Positions 33,531-44,974 of a DNA stretch of 64,000 nt are shown here, piece by piece; the stretch's first letter is position 1, and each line of letters begins with the position of its first letter. The stretch covers positions 842,954 through 906,953 of the forward strand of contig QKWP01000003.1 in NCBI GenBank assembly GCA_003550325.1. Reading direction: 5' to 3'. A model generated the notes under the pieces. It had not been told where the DNA came from. It saw only the letters and a list, made by a program, of their open reading frames with translations, and searched no databases. This stretch comes from Gigaspora rosea (lineage: Eukaryota > Glomeromycota > Glomeromycetes > Diversisporales > Gigasporaceae). Made by a program: the position numbers and the translations under genes.

Positions 33531-33640
33531 GGTGGGACCCGATTTTGGTACTGGTACTATTACAATGTACTGTATACAATTAAAATGCCATAATAACCAT
33601 ATCGATATACTTCGTAATATTACATACAATCTGTTCCTGG

Positions 33641-33784
33641 CAGTGTTGGCACTTGGTATATGTCCATATTTTTTAAAAAATTTGGACTATGTCCAAACCT
33701 ATATGTCCATGTTCATAAATTACTATGTCCATATTTGTCCATATTATTTTTAATAAGTCCAAATGTCCATATTGCCCAACACTG
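33641..33784. mobile_element. hAT-like MITE, 144 bp
   Basis: A perfect 8-bp duplication GTTCCTGG flanks it (33633-33640, 33785-33792). Ends are CAGTGTTGGC and GCCCAACACTG, and the interior repeats ATGTCCATA and its inverse. It is related to the element at 52140-52391. Confidence 0.9.
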
Positions 33785-33792
33785 GTTCCTGG

Positions 33793-34999
33793 TATACTTG
33801 TAATATTATTGATTGTTCCTGATAAATTTCTTTTAAGGCTTCACGGTATCGGCACAAATTATTTTTTTTATTTAATTTTACTTGTTCCTTGCTTATATAA
33901 ATGCGGATTCAATTTTAATTTGCGCTCTGATCGTACCACATACTGATTTAAAATGGCAATTGGAATGAAAATATGTTTAGCCAAACATAATAACAGAGCA
34001 TAGGATCATTGGAGGCTAGAGTATTAACGAAAAGTGACAGTGAAGATCATCCAGTAAAAACTTGTACGAAGTGTTTATTATTGTTATATTTAACAAATGA
34101 AGAATTGATCTATGGGTTGATGAGTCGACTATGAAATTGTAGTATAGACAAGAAAATTTTTTCACATGCTTAATTGCTTTTTTCGATTATTAGTTGGATC
34201 GATGATCATTTTTCGAACGTTACAGTTTTGCCAAGAATTATATATAAATTTGCCAAGAATTATATATAAATTTGGCCAGAATTATATTTAAATTTTCTTG
34301 GAATCATATATAGATTTGTCCTTATCATACAAAGCACAGGGCATAATTTCAAATTTTGGCACCTCACATGATTATCAACCAATAAATTACCATAATTGGA
34401 TATACATATGGGCGGATTTGACTCCAAATCGATATATCACATTATGTGATAATTTGGGTTAGAAACATTATGGTGTTAATACTGTATATATATTCTAATA
34501 TATAAAATTGACACAAATTTATCACACGAAGAATAATTTTTAAGGCTTTTAATAATACAGTATATAATTCAAAGAAATATAATAAATTTATTAATAAAAA
34601 TAAATAGTAAGTCTAATTTAAAAAACATGACAAGTCTCTTAGAAAATAAATATTGAACACTATCATTTTCGAAATTGGTCTCATAATATTTTCACAATAT
34701 TTTCACACAGAGTATTTCACTTTACACCTGTACTTTTAAAAATATTTGTTCTATAATAAATATTTCAAAATTTTTGTTTCTCGATCTTCTATGCAATTCA
34801 TATATTTAGCATGATAACCTAAAGACTTTAAAAAAAGAGGTTTGTAAATATGAAGGTGCTAAAAAAAAAATAAATAAACAAAAGACAGAAAACCTGATAT
34901 AAAATCTTATTTAAAAGCTAATATTTTTAGTTTCAATACCTTTCACTCATTTCTACCTACTGTATTTCTACTCATTTCTACTCATTTCTACTCATTTCA
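33793..34999. other. Non-coding DNA with a short tandem repeat
   Basis: At 34229-34318 about four units of 25 bases carry TTGCCAAGAATTATATATAA. A CTCATTTCTA word is repeated four times at 34947-34998. Plus-strand frames at 33529-33946 cross the MITE and are not genes. Confidence 0.5.
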
Positions 35000-35490
35000 A
35001 CAAAAACCCATTTACAACCCATCTACAAACCGCGATTGCGAGTAGATTCAAGTGAGATAATTGTTTATGATTGGTTTAGAAATCATCTGATCGTAATATT
35101 GGTTTTTAGTGTAGGACAAATTCGTAATAATCCCAAACCAAATTTATTTGATTGGCGCAAATTTGAAGATCTTTTTTACAAATTCACGATCATCACAAAA
35201 TTTACATAGTGATCGGAGCCAAATCAGCCCATATGAATATAACATGATCAGGAAAATTCAAAACGGTTGTCTCAATAAAAAGCTTATTTCTCAAAAGTTT
35301 GTATAAGAAACCACATTTATGAACCAACAAAAAGTCTTCCTTAGGCGATTTTACTATATAGTAACCCAAACCAAACCCTAACTGGGCACTCACCCGAACC
35401 CTACCCAACATAAACGAATTTGGTACGATCACGTGGGGTGAATTTTTGATGGTGATACTGGGGAAGATCCTGCGCCATAATACCCTAGAG
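35000..35490. mobile_element. GCAAGGAATTTTT-core element, copy 2
   Basis: Positions 35020-35240 align with 4570-4830 (TGATTGGTT, AAATTCGTAATAAT, TTTGAAGATCTT, CAGCCCATATGAA). The core is present at 35298-35352 in diverged form (AAGAAACCACATTTATG, AAAAAGTCTTCC), next to CCAAACCCTAACTGG. The ends were not resolved. Confidence 0.55.
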
Positions 35491-35554
35491 GTCAATCACC
35501 ATTATTTATAACAGTTGCAAGATAAAATTAATGGTCCACAAAAATTTATCATAA

Positions 35555-35783
35555 GGCCAGACAAGTTGATTATGTGTTTACATTACCCTCCCCTCCTTAG
35601 AGCTCCCACTCATAGTAAAAAAAATTTTGTTAAATATACAAAAGCTACAGGATATTTCAAAAAATTTTTATATATCACGGAACAATTCGGGAAAAATTTT
35701 TTTTAAAATTTTACTATGTGAGCCACCCCTCTCCTGGAGGGGAGAGGGGGTAATGTAAAATACATAATCAACTTGGTCTGGCC
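35555..35783. mobile_element. PIF/Harbinger-like MITE, 229 bp
   Basis: Ends are GGCCAGACAAGTTGATTATG and CATAATCAACTTGGTCTGGCC, and the inverted arms continue inward through ACATTACCC and GGGTAATGT. TAA is duplicated at 35552-35554 and 35784-35786. Confidence 0.85.
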
Positions 35784-35786
35784 TAA

Positions 35787-37069
35787 TCTCAAGAAACTCT
35801 AGAAATAATATTTTCAACAAAATCGTAACATAGTTTTACTCTTTCGTCAAAGGCCTAACCACAGGGACTCAAATATCAAATAAATAAATATTTCTGTTTA
35901 TATGACGTATAAGAGTATCCAAATTTTCCTCTTATTGTTACGGGTGAATTGTACGGTTAATGAAGAAAATTTACAAAGGCAACACATCAAAAGATAATTT
36001 AAAATATGAAAGAGATTTTTTTTTTTTATGGTTTTATAAGTTGTTAACTGAAGATTCATATTTTTACAACGAATCATAAGCTCTTTTACTATATAACGAA
36101 AACGCATAACAGATAAGGGGCTTTGAAGTTTCGTTATCACCACTCTTACCAAATTCATACCTTATATGCTCATCTCGTTAATCTTTCGATATTCTTCTTC
36201 CATTTCAATAATCAGGTTATACTATATTCCTTCGCGAACGTTCCTTTCTCATGTTTTGCTTTTACGATACCAAGCCTCTAGGTGATACAATCATTACAAT
36301 GACCCTATGATCATTCGATTTTGCTATGCCTTAAACAGAAAAATCACTGTATTTTAGTCCTTTTATTTTTTAAATTTTTAATTAACTCATCTTAATTATC
36401 TTGTCGCTCAATTTTTTTTCGCCTGAAACTTCTCTTAGATACGCATTTACATGCTTATATCGATTTTACTATTGACGATTTTCATAATTCGAGTTGACAG
36501 GATAGCTAAGCAGGAATCATACCAGAAGCGATCCGATCAAACCCATAAGCACAGCCACTGGTCTTAATCGAGTGAGCAGATAAGCTGCGTAAATTAACAC
36601 GTGAAGGCGGATAAGTACAATTGCCAATGAATTAATCAATTGCCTATTCGGGCTAGTACCTATCGTAAAGATAATTGTCTAATATAAGAAGAGGCATGGC
36701 ATAGAAATACATACGTCATCTGCCAAAACCAAATTTTTCGCACCCGAACCCTGCTATTTTGTGGCAGCTTAAAAATTCAATTTGAGGCCGGCCTGCTACG
36801 CATCGCAAATTCAGCTGATAATTGTGATACCCAGCGCAATTATCTTTGCTATTTATCGGATTCTCAGTTAGTACATCGATTGTACTGATGTATGCTACAA
36901 TGTTGCAATAAAAACCATGAAATAAAGTTTAATATCTAGCATCGTTTGCTAGAGGCACCCAATTCACAATATATATCACGTGCGTACAATGCTTTTCGAT
37001 CAGATGAACCGATCAACAGGTTAATAACAAATAAAGAATTAATCTACGGGTTGATCTACATGTAAAATT
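35787..37069. other. Non-coding DNA with a GC-richer, LTR-like island
   Basis: From about 36480 to 36970 the base composition is more balanced (AGCACAGCCACTGGTC, GAGGCCGGCCTGCTACG). Its right end, CTGATGTATG...AATAAAGTTTAATATC, matches the ends of the foldback element at 24719-25346. It could be a solo terminal repeat or a lone arm. TSD not found. The rest, including minus-strand frames at 35898-36158, shows nothing convincing. Confidence 0.45.
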
Positions 37070-37270
37070 TTTAAAATAAATCAATCTGTTAAATTTTAAA
37101 TAAATTTCAACCTGTCGAATTTTTAATACATGTATATTATTCAACCAGTCAAATTTTAAAATAAAATTCAACCTGACAAATTAATAAAATTCGACATTTT
37201 GAATTTTTTAAAACCAAACTCTCCTGTTGAATTTTTTAAATGAAATTCAACCTGCTGAATCTTTAAAATA
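37070..37270. repeat. TTCAACCTGTTGAATTTT satellite, copy 2
   Basis: The same near-palindromic units as at 32340-32550, again in tandem with A/T spacers, but more diverged (CCTGTCGAAT, CCTGACAAAT, CCTGCTGAAT). Confidence 0.75.
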
Positions 37271-37700
37271 TCTAACTCTACAAATATTTGATCAAATTTA
37301 CTAAAAGATTAAACGACCCTATTTTTAATTTAGTTTTTATGAATATATATTCAAATTCATTATCTTGACGTCATTTTCAAATAACTATCGATTAATAATT
37401 AAAAGTGACATCTAGCAACGGTTTCATTTGATTTGGGCAAAAGTGAGACAAACCCCTATTTTTATTAAAAGCTAATTAGTTGTCATCTGCAAATAAAAAT
37501 CAGTAAATTTAAAAATTTCAAGTTTTTTTTTAACCAAACACGACCATGTCCGAACAGAACTCGAACACGTTATAAAAGTAAAGTTCAGCATCAAACCCAA
37601 ACGCAAATTATATTTTAATTTGTTTCGGTTCGGGTTTGTAGGAACACTAATTATTGCCAATATCATCTCATAACAATCAATCATGTATTAGGGTATTATA
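37271..37700. other. Non-coding DNA, no feature
   Basis: Only the left target duplication of the next element (GTATTATA, 37693-37700) stands out. A 70-codon minus-strand frame at 37472-37684 is not recognised. Confidence 0.4.
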
Positions 37701-38356
37701 CAGGGATGGTAAATGACTTTGAATGACCCAAATGACTCAAATGACAAATGACCAGTCATTGGGCCCAAATGACTTAAGAAGGTCGGGTTAATCGATTATC
37801 TAATACTTTTAGCCAATCAAAATTGATTATTGTTCTTCGTAAAATAAAACGTTGCTAAATGATATCTAATAAGAATTATTACACATGATAAATAACTGAA
37901 TCATTTGATGAATGATTACCATTTCATTTTGGCTAAATGACTAGGTCATTTCCAGACCGGTTGTAAAACGACATTCTTATCGAATCATTAGATCAAGTAT
38001 GAGGTGATTAAAAAAAAGAATACAAGACAAAAAAATAATGTATTTACTTTTTTTAAAAAAATAAAAAAAAGTTCTTGAATAATAATTTACCGATTGTAAA
38101 ATGATATAAATCATTTTCAATTTACAAATGGCATGTTAATTAATAATCGGCGAACATATGCATAATTTATAACATGCATTATACGTGATCGGTAGGATGT
38201 CAACTCTATGCAAAATGACCTAATGACCAAATGACCCCGGTCATTTGGAAATGACCATAGTCATTTGATCACGAGTCATTTCCAAATGACTCAAAATTTG
38301 TATGACCTCAAATGAACGGTCATTTTGAGGTCATTTGAGGTCATTTACCATCCCTG
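37701..38356. mobile_element. hAT-like MITE, 656 bp, with AAATGACC subterminal repeats
   Basis: A perfect 8-bp duplication GTATTATA flanks it (37693-37700, 38357-38364). Ends are CAGGGATGGTAAATGAC and GTCATTTACCATCCCTG. Near both ends AAATGAC/GTCATTT occurs many times in both orientations, as expected for transposase-binding sites of hAT elements. There is no coding sequence. Confidence 0.9.
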
Positions 38357-38364
38357 GTATTATA

Positions 38365-38713
38365 TGATTGTAGGAAATATGTTTGCGAAATGATTGTTAA
38401 CAGAATCATAATAAAATGTAACGATTTGCTTGGAATGTCACTGGCAGGTAACTAAGCGACTAAATTGTTATATTAATTGTAAGATGTAAAATTTATTATG
38501 AGATTAGAAACATTAGATTACATAAAAGTAATATAATGGTATAAGGTCTATAATTAAATTATAATAAGATCTACTAAATTCTATCAAATTAATATTCACA
38601 ATTATGTAAAATTTAACCAAAGCTTCAAATTTAGTCATGGTAACCTTAAAACTTTATCTTATTTATGATATTCTTTCTTCTTCACAATGTTAATCTTCTT
38701 TCTTTCTCCTTTC
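38365..38713. other. 3' flank of the secreted-protein gene
   Basis: AT-rich sequence with no repeat recognised. On the minus strand the bases after the stop contain ATAAATAAG and AAAATAAA-like words that might serve 3' end formation; no exact AATAAA was singled out. Confidence 0.35.
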
Positions 38714-39557
38714 TTAATATCTTTCATCTTTTCTTCCTTTTACTTCTACATGTTTCTTATGTTTTTCTTGAGCGTGTACATTCTTTTGAACTTTTCTATC
38801 TTTCTTTTCATCAACGCTCAATTTCTTTTCTTTACTATGCACTTCCTTAGCACCAAATTTCGCTTTGCCTTCATGCGATTCTTCATTTTGTTTTACGTGT
38901 TTAACTTTCGCGTGGTCTTTTTTGTGAGCCTTTTTGTCATGTTCCTCATTGTATGTATCTTGGTTCAAATGCAATTTGGTGTGTTGCGCATTCTCAGAAC
39001 CATAATTCTCTTCACTTTCTTTGAATTTGGCTTGGCCATGTTTGTTATGAAATTCAGCTTCTTTTTGTTTCTTTGATCCGTGTTGTTTATTCTGCTCTTC
39101 ATGTTTCAATTTCAGATCAGTGTGATTATGATTCACTTCATCATGTTTCTGTTTAGTTTTGTCATGTTTCACTTGACCTTCGGCTTGTTCCTTATTCTTA
39201 TGTTTATTTTTGTGGGCAAATTCAGCATTTTCTTCTTCCGCGTCTACATGTTTAGCTTTCGCTTGAGCATGTTTGTTGGTCTTTTCTTTTTCAGTCTGTT
39301 TCTTGTTAAAATTTTTAACTTTCTTTTCGTCGTGTTTTCCTTTTACTTGTTCATGGAATTCAGAACGTTTTTCAAGAGCCAATTCATTATTGGTGTTGTC
39401 TTTTCAAATGTAATAAAGATAATAAGTAAGTTGAATGTATGAGATCATATTAAGTATAATCAAATAAAACTATAAAATTAATACCTGATGGAACTGGAGC
39501 AGCCAAAGTACTGGCAGCAAGGAGAACCAAGGATACGGTAGCAATGTTAAACTTCAT
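38714..39557 (-). CDS. Secreted Lys/His/Glu-rich protein with Kex2 site (two exons)
   Basis: Exon 1 is 39485-39557 and exon 2 is 38714-39399, with an 85-base GT-AG intron that splits an Asp codon; the product has 252 residues. It opens MKFNIATVSLVLLAASTLAA, a typical fungal signal peptide, then PVPS. LALEKR at residues 31-36 is a Kex2-type maturation site, so the mature chain would begin near Ser37. The remaining 216 residues are about 24% Lys and 12% His, with many Lys-His pairs, and no Cys, Met, Ile, Pro or Trp, hence probably disordered and highly charged. It is likely exported. It is not matched to a named effector. A role in binding metal, nucleic acid or a polyanionic surface is conceivable from composition only. 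Downstream is intergenic, and no neighbour suggests a function. Confidence 0.85.
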
Positions 39558-39713
39558 GGTTTAAAATAATTTGCTTAATGATTGTTTATGAAAAAAAAAA
39601 TTTTTATTTTTTTTAAAATTTTTTTTTTATTATTATTATAGATTTGAACTTAGGCAAATTGTTTTTGAGAAACGAACAATTCGTGCAGAGCTGGAGAAGT
39701 TCCAAAGGCCTCA

Positions 39714-39722
39714 CTTATATAG
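39714..39722 (-). promoter_or_regulatory. Probable TATA box of the secreted-protein gene
   Basis: CTATATAAG on the minus strand lies about 157 bases before the start codon and is followed by a GC-richer stretch, which fits a TATA-type promoter with a 5' leader of roughly 120-130 bases. A T-rich tract (39590-39640) would lie inside that leader. Confidence 0.6.
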
Positions 39723-41624
39723 AGAAATTTTGGAATAATGTTAGATACGAATTCTAGTTTACATTGATTATCATTAAAGAGATTTCTTTGTAAATAACTT
39801 AATTCGTAAATATTAATTAAACGTACATATATTGGCACTACTTAATTAATCCTTGCATATGCTCACATCATTATTTAGAATTCGTCAAGATATAGTAAAC
39901 CCTTAAAGTATAACATGTAGGGACCAACTTTTTGGCGGCATGCATTTAGAGAACAAATAAGATAATTGCATTCATAACGGTTAAAATACATATTTGGACC
40001 TGAATGCATTTAGGGAGGTTGCAATTAGAGAAACTTTATAATTTTTGGTGTTTCGCTACAAAAAAACAATTAATATAATTAATATAGATTCTAATTGTAA
40101 AAAGAAATAAAAAACAAATAACTATTTGCTTGTACACAACATTGTAAATGATTATGTAATAAGTTAATTTTGGTAATTACGCCACATGCATGAAAAATTT
40201 CGATAGAAAATTTTAATGTTGTAATGCATTAAAAAATTTATCCTCTACATTACCATACATTAAAATTTTTATTCTTGCATTTGGATTTATATAATTGAAT
40301 TTAATGCATTATATGGGTGTCGCCAAAGGCAAACTATCACCAAGGAAAATATGTCTTCGGAGTTTCAATTAATTATTGCTTTCCGGTATGTAAACTTGAA
40401 CCAATGATGACAAATTTTCTTTTGGCGGTATCTATTTATTACAAGTCTAAGTTCGGAATAGAATGAAGTTTTCCAAGTTTTTATAATTAATAAAAATATA
40501 ATCTTGGCTTAAAATTTAAATTTAATATTATTAAAAGCTTAATAATCTTGATCATTGTAAGCGTATGCATTGAAATATTGATTGCATTAAAGTGTGCATA
40601 TTGCATAAATTTATTCTTGATTCAATACTGTATATAGAACTACCTAACTGCATCAAAAAGATAATCATAAAACCGAATCTGGCTTTAACGTTCCCGCTTA
40701 ATGTTAATAATTAGGAAAATCATAATATATATGCAAAATCTACGCTGTCCAACATGTGATATAAATTGTATGGTGCGTACATACGTGAGTTTGTGCGTGC
40801 TTGCGTATATCATGCTTAAATTTTCTTCAAGTTCGAAGTTGGAAAAAAAATATATTCGATCCAATTGGTAAACTTTAATGTTTATTCGGCATAAAAATTT
40901 ATGTATTTCCAAATATTATTTTAATAATAATGGGCATCTGTAGAGTTCAATACGGTTAAATTATCCAAATAATTATCAGATATCCGCTATCCATTATCCG
41001 AGTATCCGATTTGAAATTTATCCGGATATCCGTTTGCTAACATAATCCAATTTGAATCATCAGATACGGATAGACGGATGACAGATTTATCCGGATTGGA
41101 CCACTAGGAATTTGTCATTAAATGCAGTGACTCATTGCTTTACTTTACGATTTGGCGTTAAAATAGTATACATTGCTTTAATGCATGCCCGTATACTCCA
41201 AGATTTTCTAGAAATAACATATACAATGCATGTGTACATTGTTCAAATATCAGAGGATAATGCACATGCGCGTGTTCGAAATTACGTGCATATATTTAAA
41301 ATAACGTGCAGAATGCTTAATACAGTAGTACTTCTGACTATCGAATATAATTTTTAGTTTAAATGATATTGATAAAATTTCTTTGAATTTGGTTTGTTCA
41401 ACTAAATGAATTTCTAAAAACTGATCATTATTAGTAAATCCTTAATAACTTTGATTGTTTGTTATTTTTATTCCCCTATTACCCGAATCAAGTGATCGGC
41501 CTTAATCATGTCAAAAAATAGAAATCATCAGCAGATTAAATATATCACCGCAAGTTATCTGATATATCGTGTAACTAAATAATTTTGCCCCAATCTTTCT
41601 TTGCGTAACCCGTAACCATTTAAT
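39723..41624. other. Upstream intergenic region, no gene
   Basis: Words like ATGCATT and TTTGGCGGTA are scattered. At 40970-41100 an ATCCGGATATCCG-rich block with inverted TATCCGGAT copies may be a small palindromic element. No ORF is convincing. Confidence 0.4.
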
Positions 41625-42350
41625 TGTTACGTACGTACATACGTATATTGTAACTACGGGTGGATGACTTTGTGCTATGAAATCCAACGATAGTTAGCAG
41701 AACAAGATAACGTAACAATAAGTATATGCGTTGATTTTAAGGAATGATGGTTATTAACTTGCTTATTGGATCAAGTTACTGATAAAAGGGGGGTTTAATA
41801 ATAAGGATAGCACGAGAGTCTTATACCAATTACGAATTTGATTTTATTATGATAAGTAGAATCACAATTGAGTACAGACAAGTAATACGTTATACTTTCC
41901 CCGATGGTTACTAACTCTTTCCTTTGGTTCTTTACTTTCTGGGTGGTTATTAACCTTCGGCGTACCATTTTATGGTTACGTACGTACGTACGTTGTAACT
42001 ACGGGTGGATATAAATAATGACCTTGTGTTACGAAATCCAACGATAGTTAGCAAAACAAGATAACAATAAGTATTATGCGTGGATTTTAAGGAATGATGA
42101 TTATAATAAGGATAGCACACCAATTACGAATTTGATTTTATTATGATAAGTACAGTAGAATCACAGTTGAGTACAAGTAATAACGCCGACTATCGCTAAG
42201 TACAATTCTAACAATCTATTCAGAGTATTGTAAGGTTCTAGGAAAGTATCACCATTATAACATTTATTAATTCGTTTATACTTTTCCCGATGGTTACTAA
42301 CTCTTTCATTTGGTTCTTAACTTTCTGGGTGGTTATTAACCTTTGGCGCA
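41625..42350. repeat. Direct duplication of a ~345-380-bp segment
   Basis: Both halves run in the same order: ACGTACGTAC, TTGTAACTACGGGTGGAT, AATCCAACGATAGTTAGCA, CCAATTACGAATTTGATTT, CCCGATGGTTACTAACTC and GGGTGGTTATTAACCTT. The first starts at about 41625, the second at about 41973. Copy 1 has an extra stretch around 41745-41810 and copy 2 one around 42180-42260. The identity is high, so the event is recent relative to nearby repeats. Confidence 0.85.
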
Positions 42351-42611
42351 CGGCTGAATCTATTTCAAAATCCCCAACGGCCGATGTGGCTTACCGACCC
42401 GTAATACAACAAAAATTGAATTTAGAAACAAGGAAATTCTAATAACAGATAAATTTCCTTATTAAGCACGTACGTACTATACATACCTTTTATGCAATTA
42501 TGTAAATCAAAAAAACTATATACAGTATTATACAGTATAACAAATTTATTAACGGGGGTTTTTTTTCTTTAATTAATCTTTCTTATACTATTAAATGTCA
42601 ATCGTAAGTTG

Positions 42612-42872
42612 TGTCTGCTATCATTACTTTGATTGGTCATCCTCAGAAAACGTGAACTGAATGTGGAAAAACTTAAAAATATGATGATGATAAAAATTCG
42701 TCTGCCTGCCTATTATCATTATTTTAATTGGCCATCTTGAAAACGTGAACTGAGTGTGGGAAAACTTAATAAAAATATGATGATAATAAAAATTCGTCTT
42801 TCTGCCTGCTATCATTACTTTAATTGGTCATCAGAAAACATGAAATGAGCGTGGGAAAACTTAAATAATTCG
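42612..42872. repeat. Tandem repeat, ~87-98-bp unit, three copies
   Basis: Units contain ATCATTACTTTGATTGGTCA, AAAACGTGAACTGAATGTGG and AAAAATTCGTCT. The first two words also occur once at 22905-22970 in diverged form. Confidence 0.85.
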
Positions 42873-44748
42873 TCTATATTATTTTATTTTGAGTCTGTTC
42901 GCTTTAAGGAATTGAATTCCTATTATATGATTTCTTGATCATCTAAATTTGGGCTAGATAATCATTACAATTTTTTTAAATCTGTAACTATTGCGACATT
43001 CCATTTGTATGATCGTCAAATCTGTAATTATCACGAAAAGCATTGCACGCACGGGATATATTCTTAATTGGAAGCATCTGGCTGACAACACCAGATATTA
43101 AATCGTACTTATCTTTAACTGTTTACTCATGCGATGTCAATTGAATACTCAATTTGGACAAATTAGCCAGCGGTACTGATTTGAACTCGAATCTTTGCTT
43201 GCATTCTTTTCGATCTGTTGACCTTCCGTCAACTTGGTTATATATCCGAATAAAAAATAATAAGAATTAATATGTGAAATTGAGGCATTACGAATCAAGG
43301 ATGCATGTAATGCATATAGTTGAACTTATTTAAAATCTAGTCACGACATCTCAGAAGGTTATGTCATGAATTAAATATCATGTATTCGAATAAATTGCGT
43401 TTCGAATATTACTATAGCATTCTCATGATGGTCAAATATATATGTAATTATTGCGATATTTCGATCGTTTACATAATCGATACATAAATTAATAATCAAT
43501 TATCTATATGTAAAAATCGACAAAATTTACGTCTTAACTATGATATTTATAGCCTTCTGCATGATAAAATCATAACTCGGATACTCGTATATCATATATT
43601 TTTTATGAATTGTATGTTAGTACTAAGTAAACCTATTTGTGACTATAAAGAATCGTCTTAATGTGAAGAACAACTTTTTGTTAGAGTTTGAAAGTAGGTT
43701 TACTTAGTAACAAACCTCGTTTCGGTTATTGTTTGTTTATTTACTTTTTGTATCAGAGTACCGCGTTAATTCGGACAATTCGGACGTCACAGCCGCTAAT
43801 TCGATGCTATTTTAGAAGGTTCTAATTTTCGAAATAATGCTCATGAACGTTATTTCGTGTTTGTGTATACGGTAATGCATTAAATAATCATTTTATAACG
43901 AACTTCTCTATAATGACTCTGGATATACGAACTAAAAATTTAAAGACCATAGTAATTTTATATCATGAACGTTTTTTATATCTAAAACCAATGATCTATT
44001 ATAGAGAGAATTGACTGTATATGTTAGAGTTTATTTTTTTTCAACGGTAAAAATAAAGCTTTTAATATTTGATGAAAAATTTATAATTATTTTAAAAAGT
44101 TAAGCAAAAATTTTAAATAACGATTTATTTTAGTTTTATAAACACTTTGTAATCGCCTTAATTTCTGGTTAATCGATTCAACATAAGTCCGTTCAAAGTT
44201 GATTATTAGATAATGTCAGCCTCCCTCTCGGTTACTGTTCTCCCGAATTAAATAAGCTAATTACAATACAGTATAAACTTCATTAATCATGTAATTAAAG
44301 TAGGTCAATGAGATCTAATTAAATATTCTTGAGCACATGTGTTTTCTTTTAAATTTATCTAGGGATCTAGCCTTTATAGTTACGGGTAATTTTCAACCAT
44401 TAGACTTCACAAATACTGTACAACAATAACAATATTTATATTCTTGAACAAAAACAATAACAAAGTAACGATTAACACAAAATAACAATAAATGGATGAG
44501 ATTTCGCATCTAATTACTTAGGGATAAATCTCTTCAGCCAACACTGCCTACTTCCTATATGTTAATTAAACTTCATATCGAATTTGGGCTTGATTAACGG
44601 TAAATTTATCCATGATAATAATTGTCCTAACATATACATAATTCCTTCAGATTTGTATAGCCATAACGACATTCTACTCATCCTTCGCTTCATGTTGCAT
44701 AATTATATTTTCATATACCGCAACCTTTACAGATAATTCACCCCAATG
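42873..44748. other. Non-coding DNA with a hairpin and a pogo-like end
   Basis: A hairpin at 43616-43712 has arms TACTAAGTAAACCTA and TAGGTTTACTTAGTA. Near 43207 CGATCTGTTGACC-GTCAACTTGG repeats a phrase from 25240. On the minus strand at about 44016 CAGTCAATTCTCTCTATAAT resembles the end of a pogo/Tigger element, and TTATAACGAACTTCTCTATA at 43895 could be a second end. No gene. Confidence 0.45.
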
Positions 44749-44974
44749 TAGAGTGTCCAGACTCATGCAAATTAAATCGCATTTTTTATGCAATATAAAA
44801 ATTTTGATTATGCGATATCAGTGCAATTAATTAGGTATTAAAAACAAATAGAATACTAATAATTAGCACATCGTAATTGTTTTGCATGAATATCGCACTA
44901 GCTACATCAAAATAGATAACTTTGTTGTGCATTTTATGCGTCTAAAATGCAATTGCATGAGTCTGGACACTCTA
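44749..44974. mobile_element. hAT-like MITE, 226 bp
   Basis: Ends are TAGAGTGTCCAGACTCATGC and GCATGAGTCTGGACACTCTA, perfect for more than 20 bp. Flanks CCCCAATG and CCCCGATA match at 6 of 8 positions. Confidence 0.8.

Noticed and set aside
33529-33946. Two overlapping plus-strand frames
   Set aside because: They run through a 144-bp MITE with a perfect target duplication and have no protein-like conservation visible.
38687-39076. Plus-strand Phe-rich frame of 129 codons
   Set aside because: It is antisense to the Lys/His/Glu-rich exon; AAG/GAA/CAT codons read backwards give Phe/Leu/Met. The minus-strand gene has signal peptide, intron and stop.
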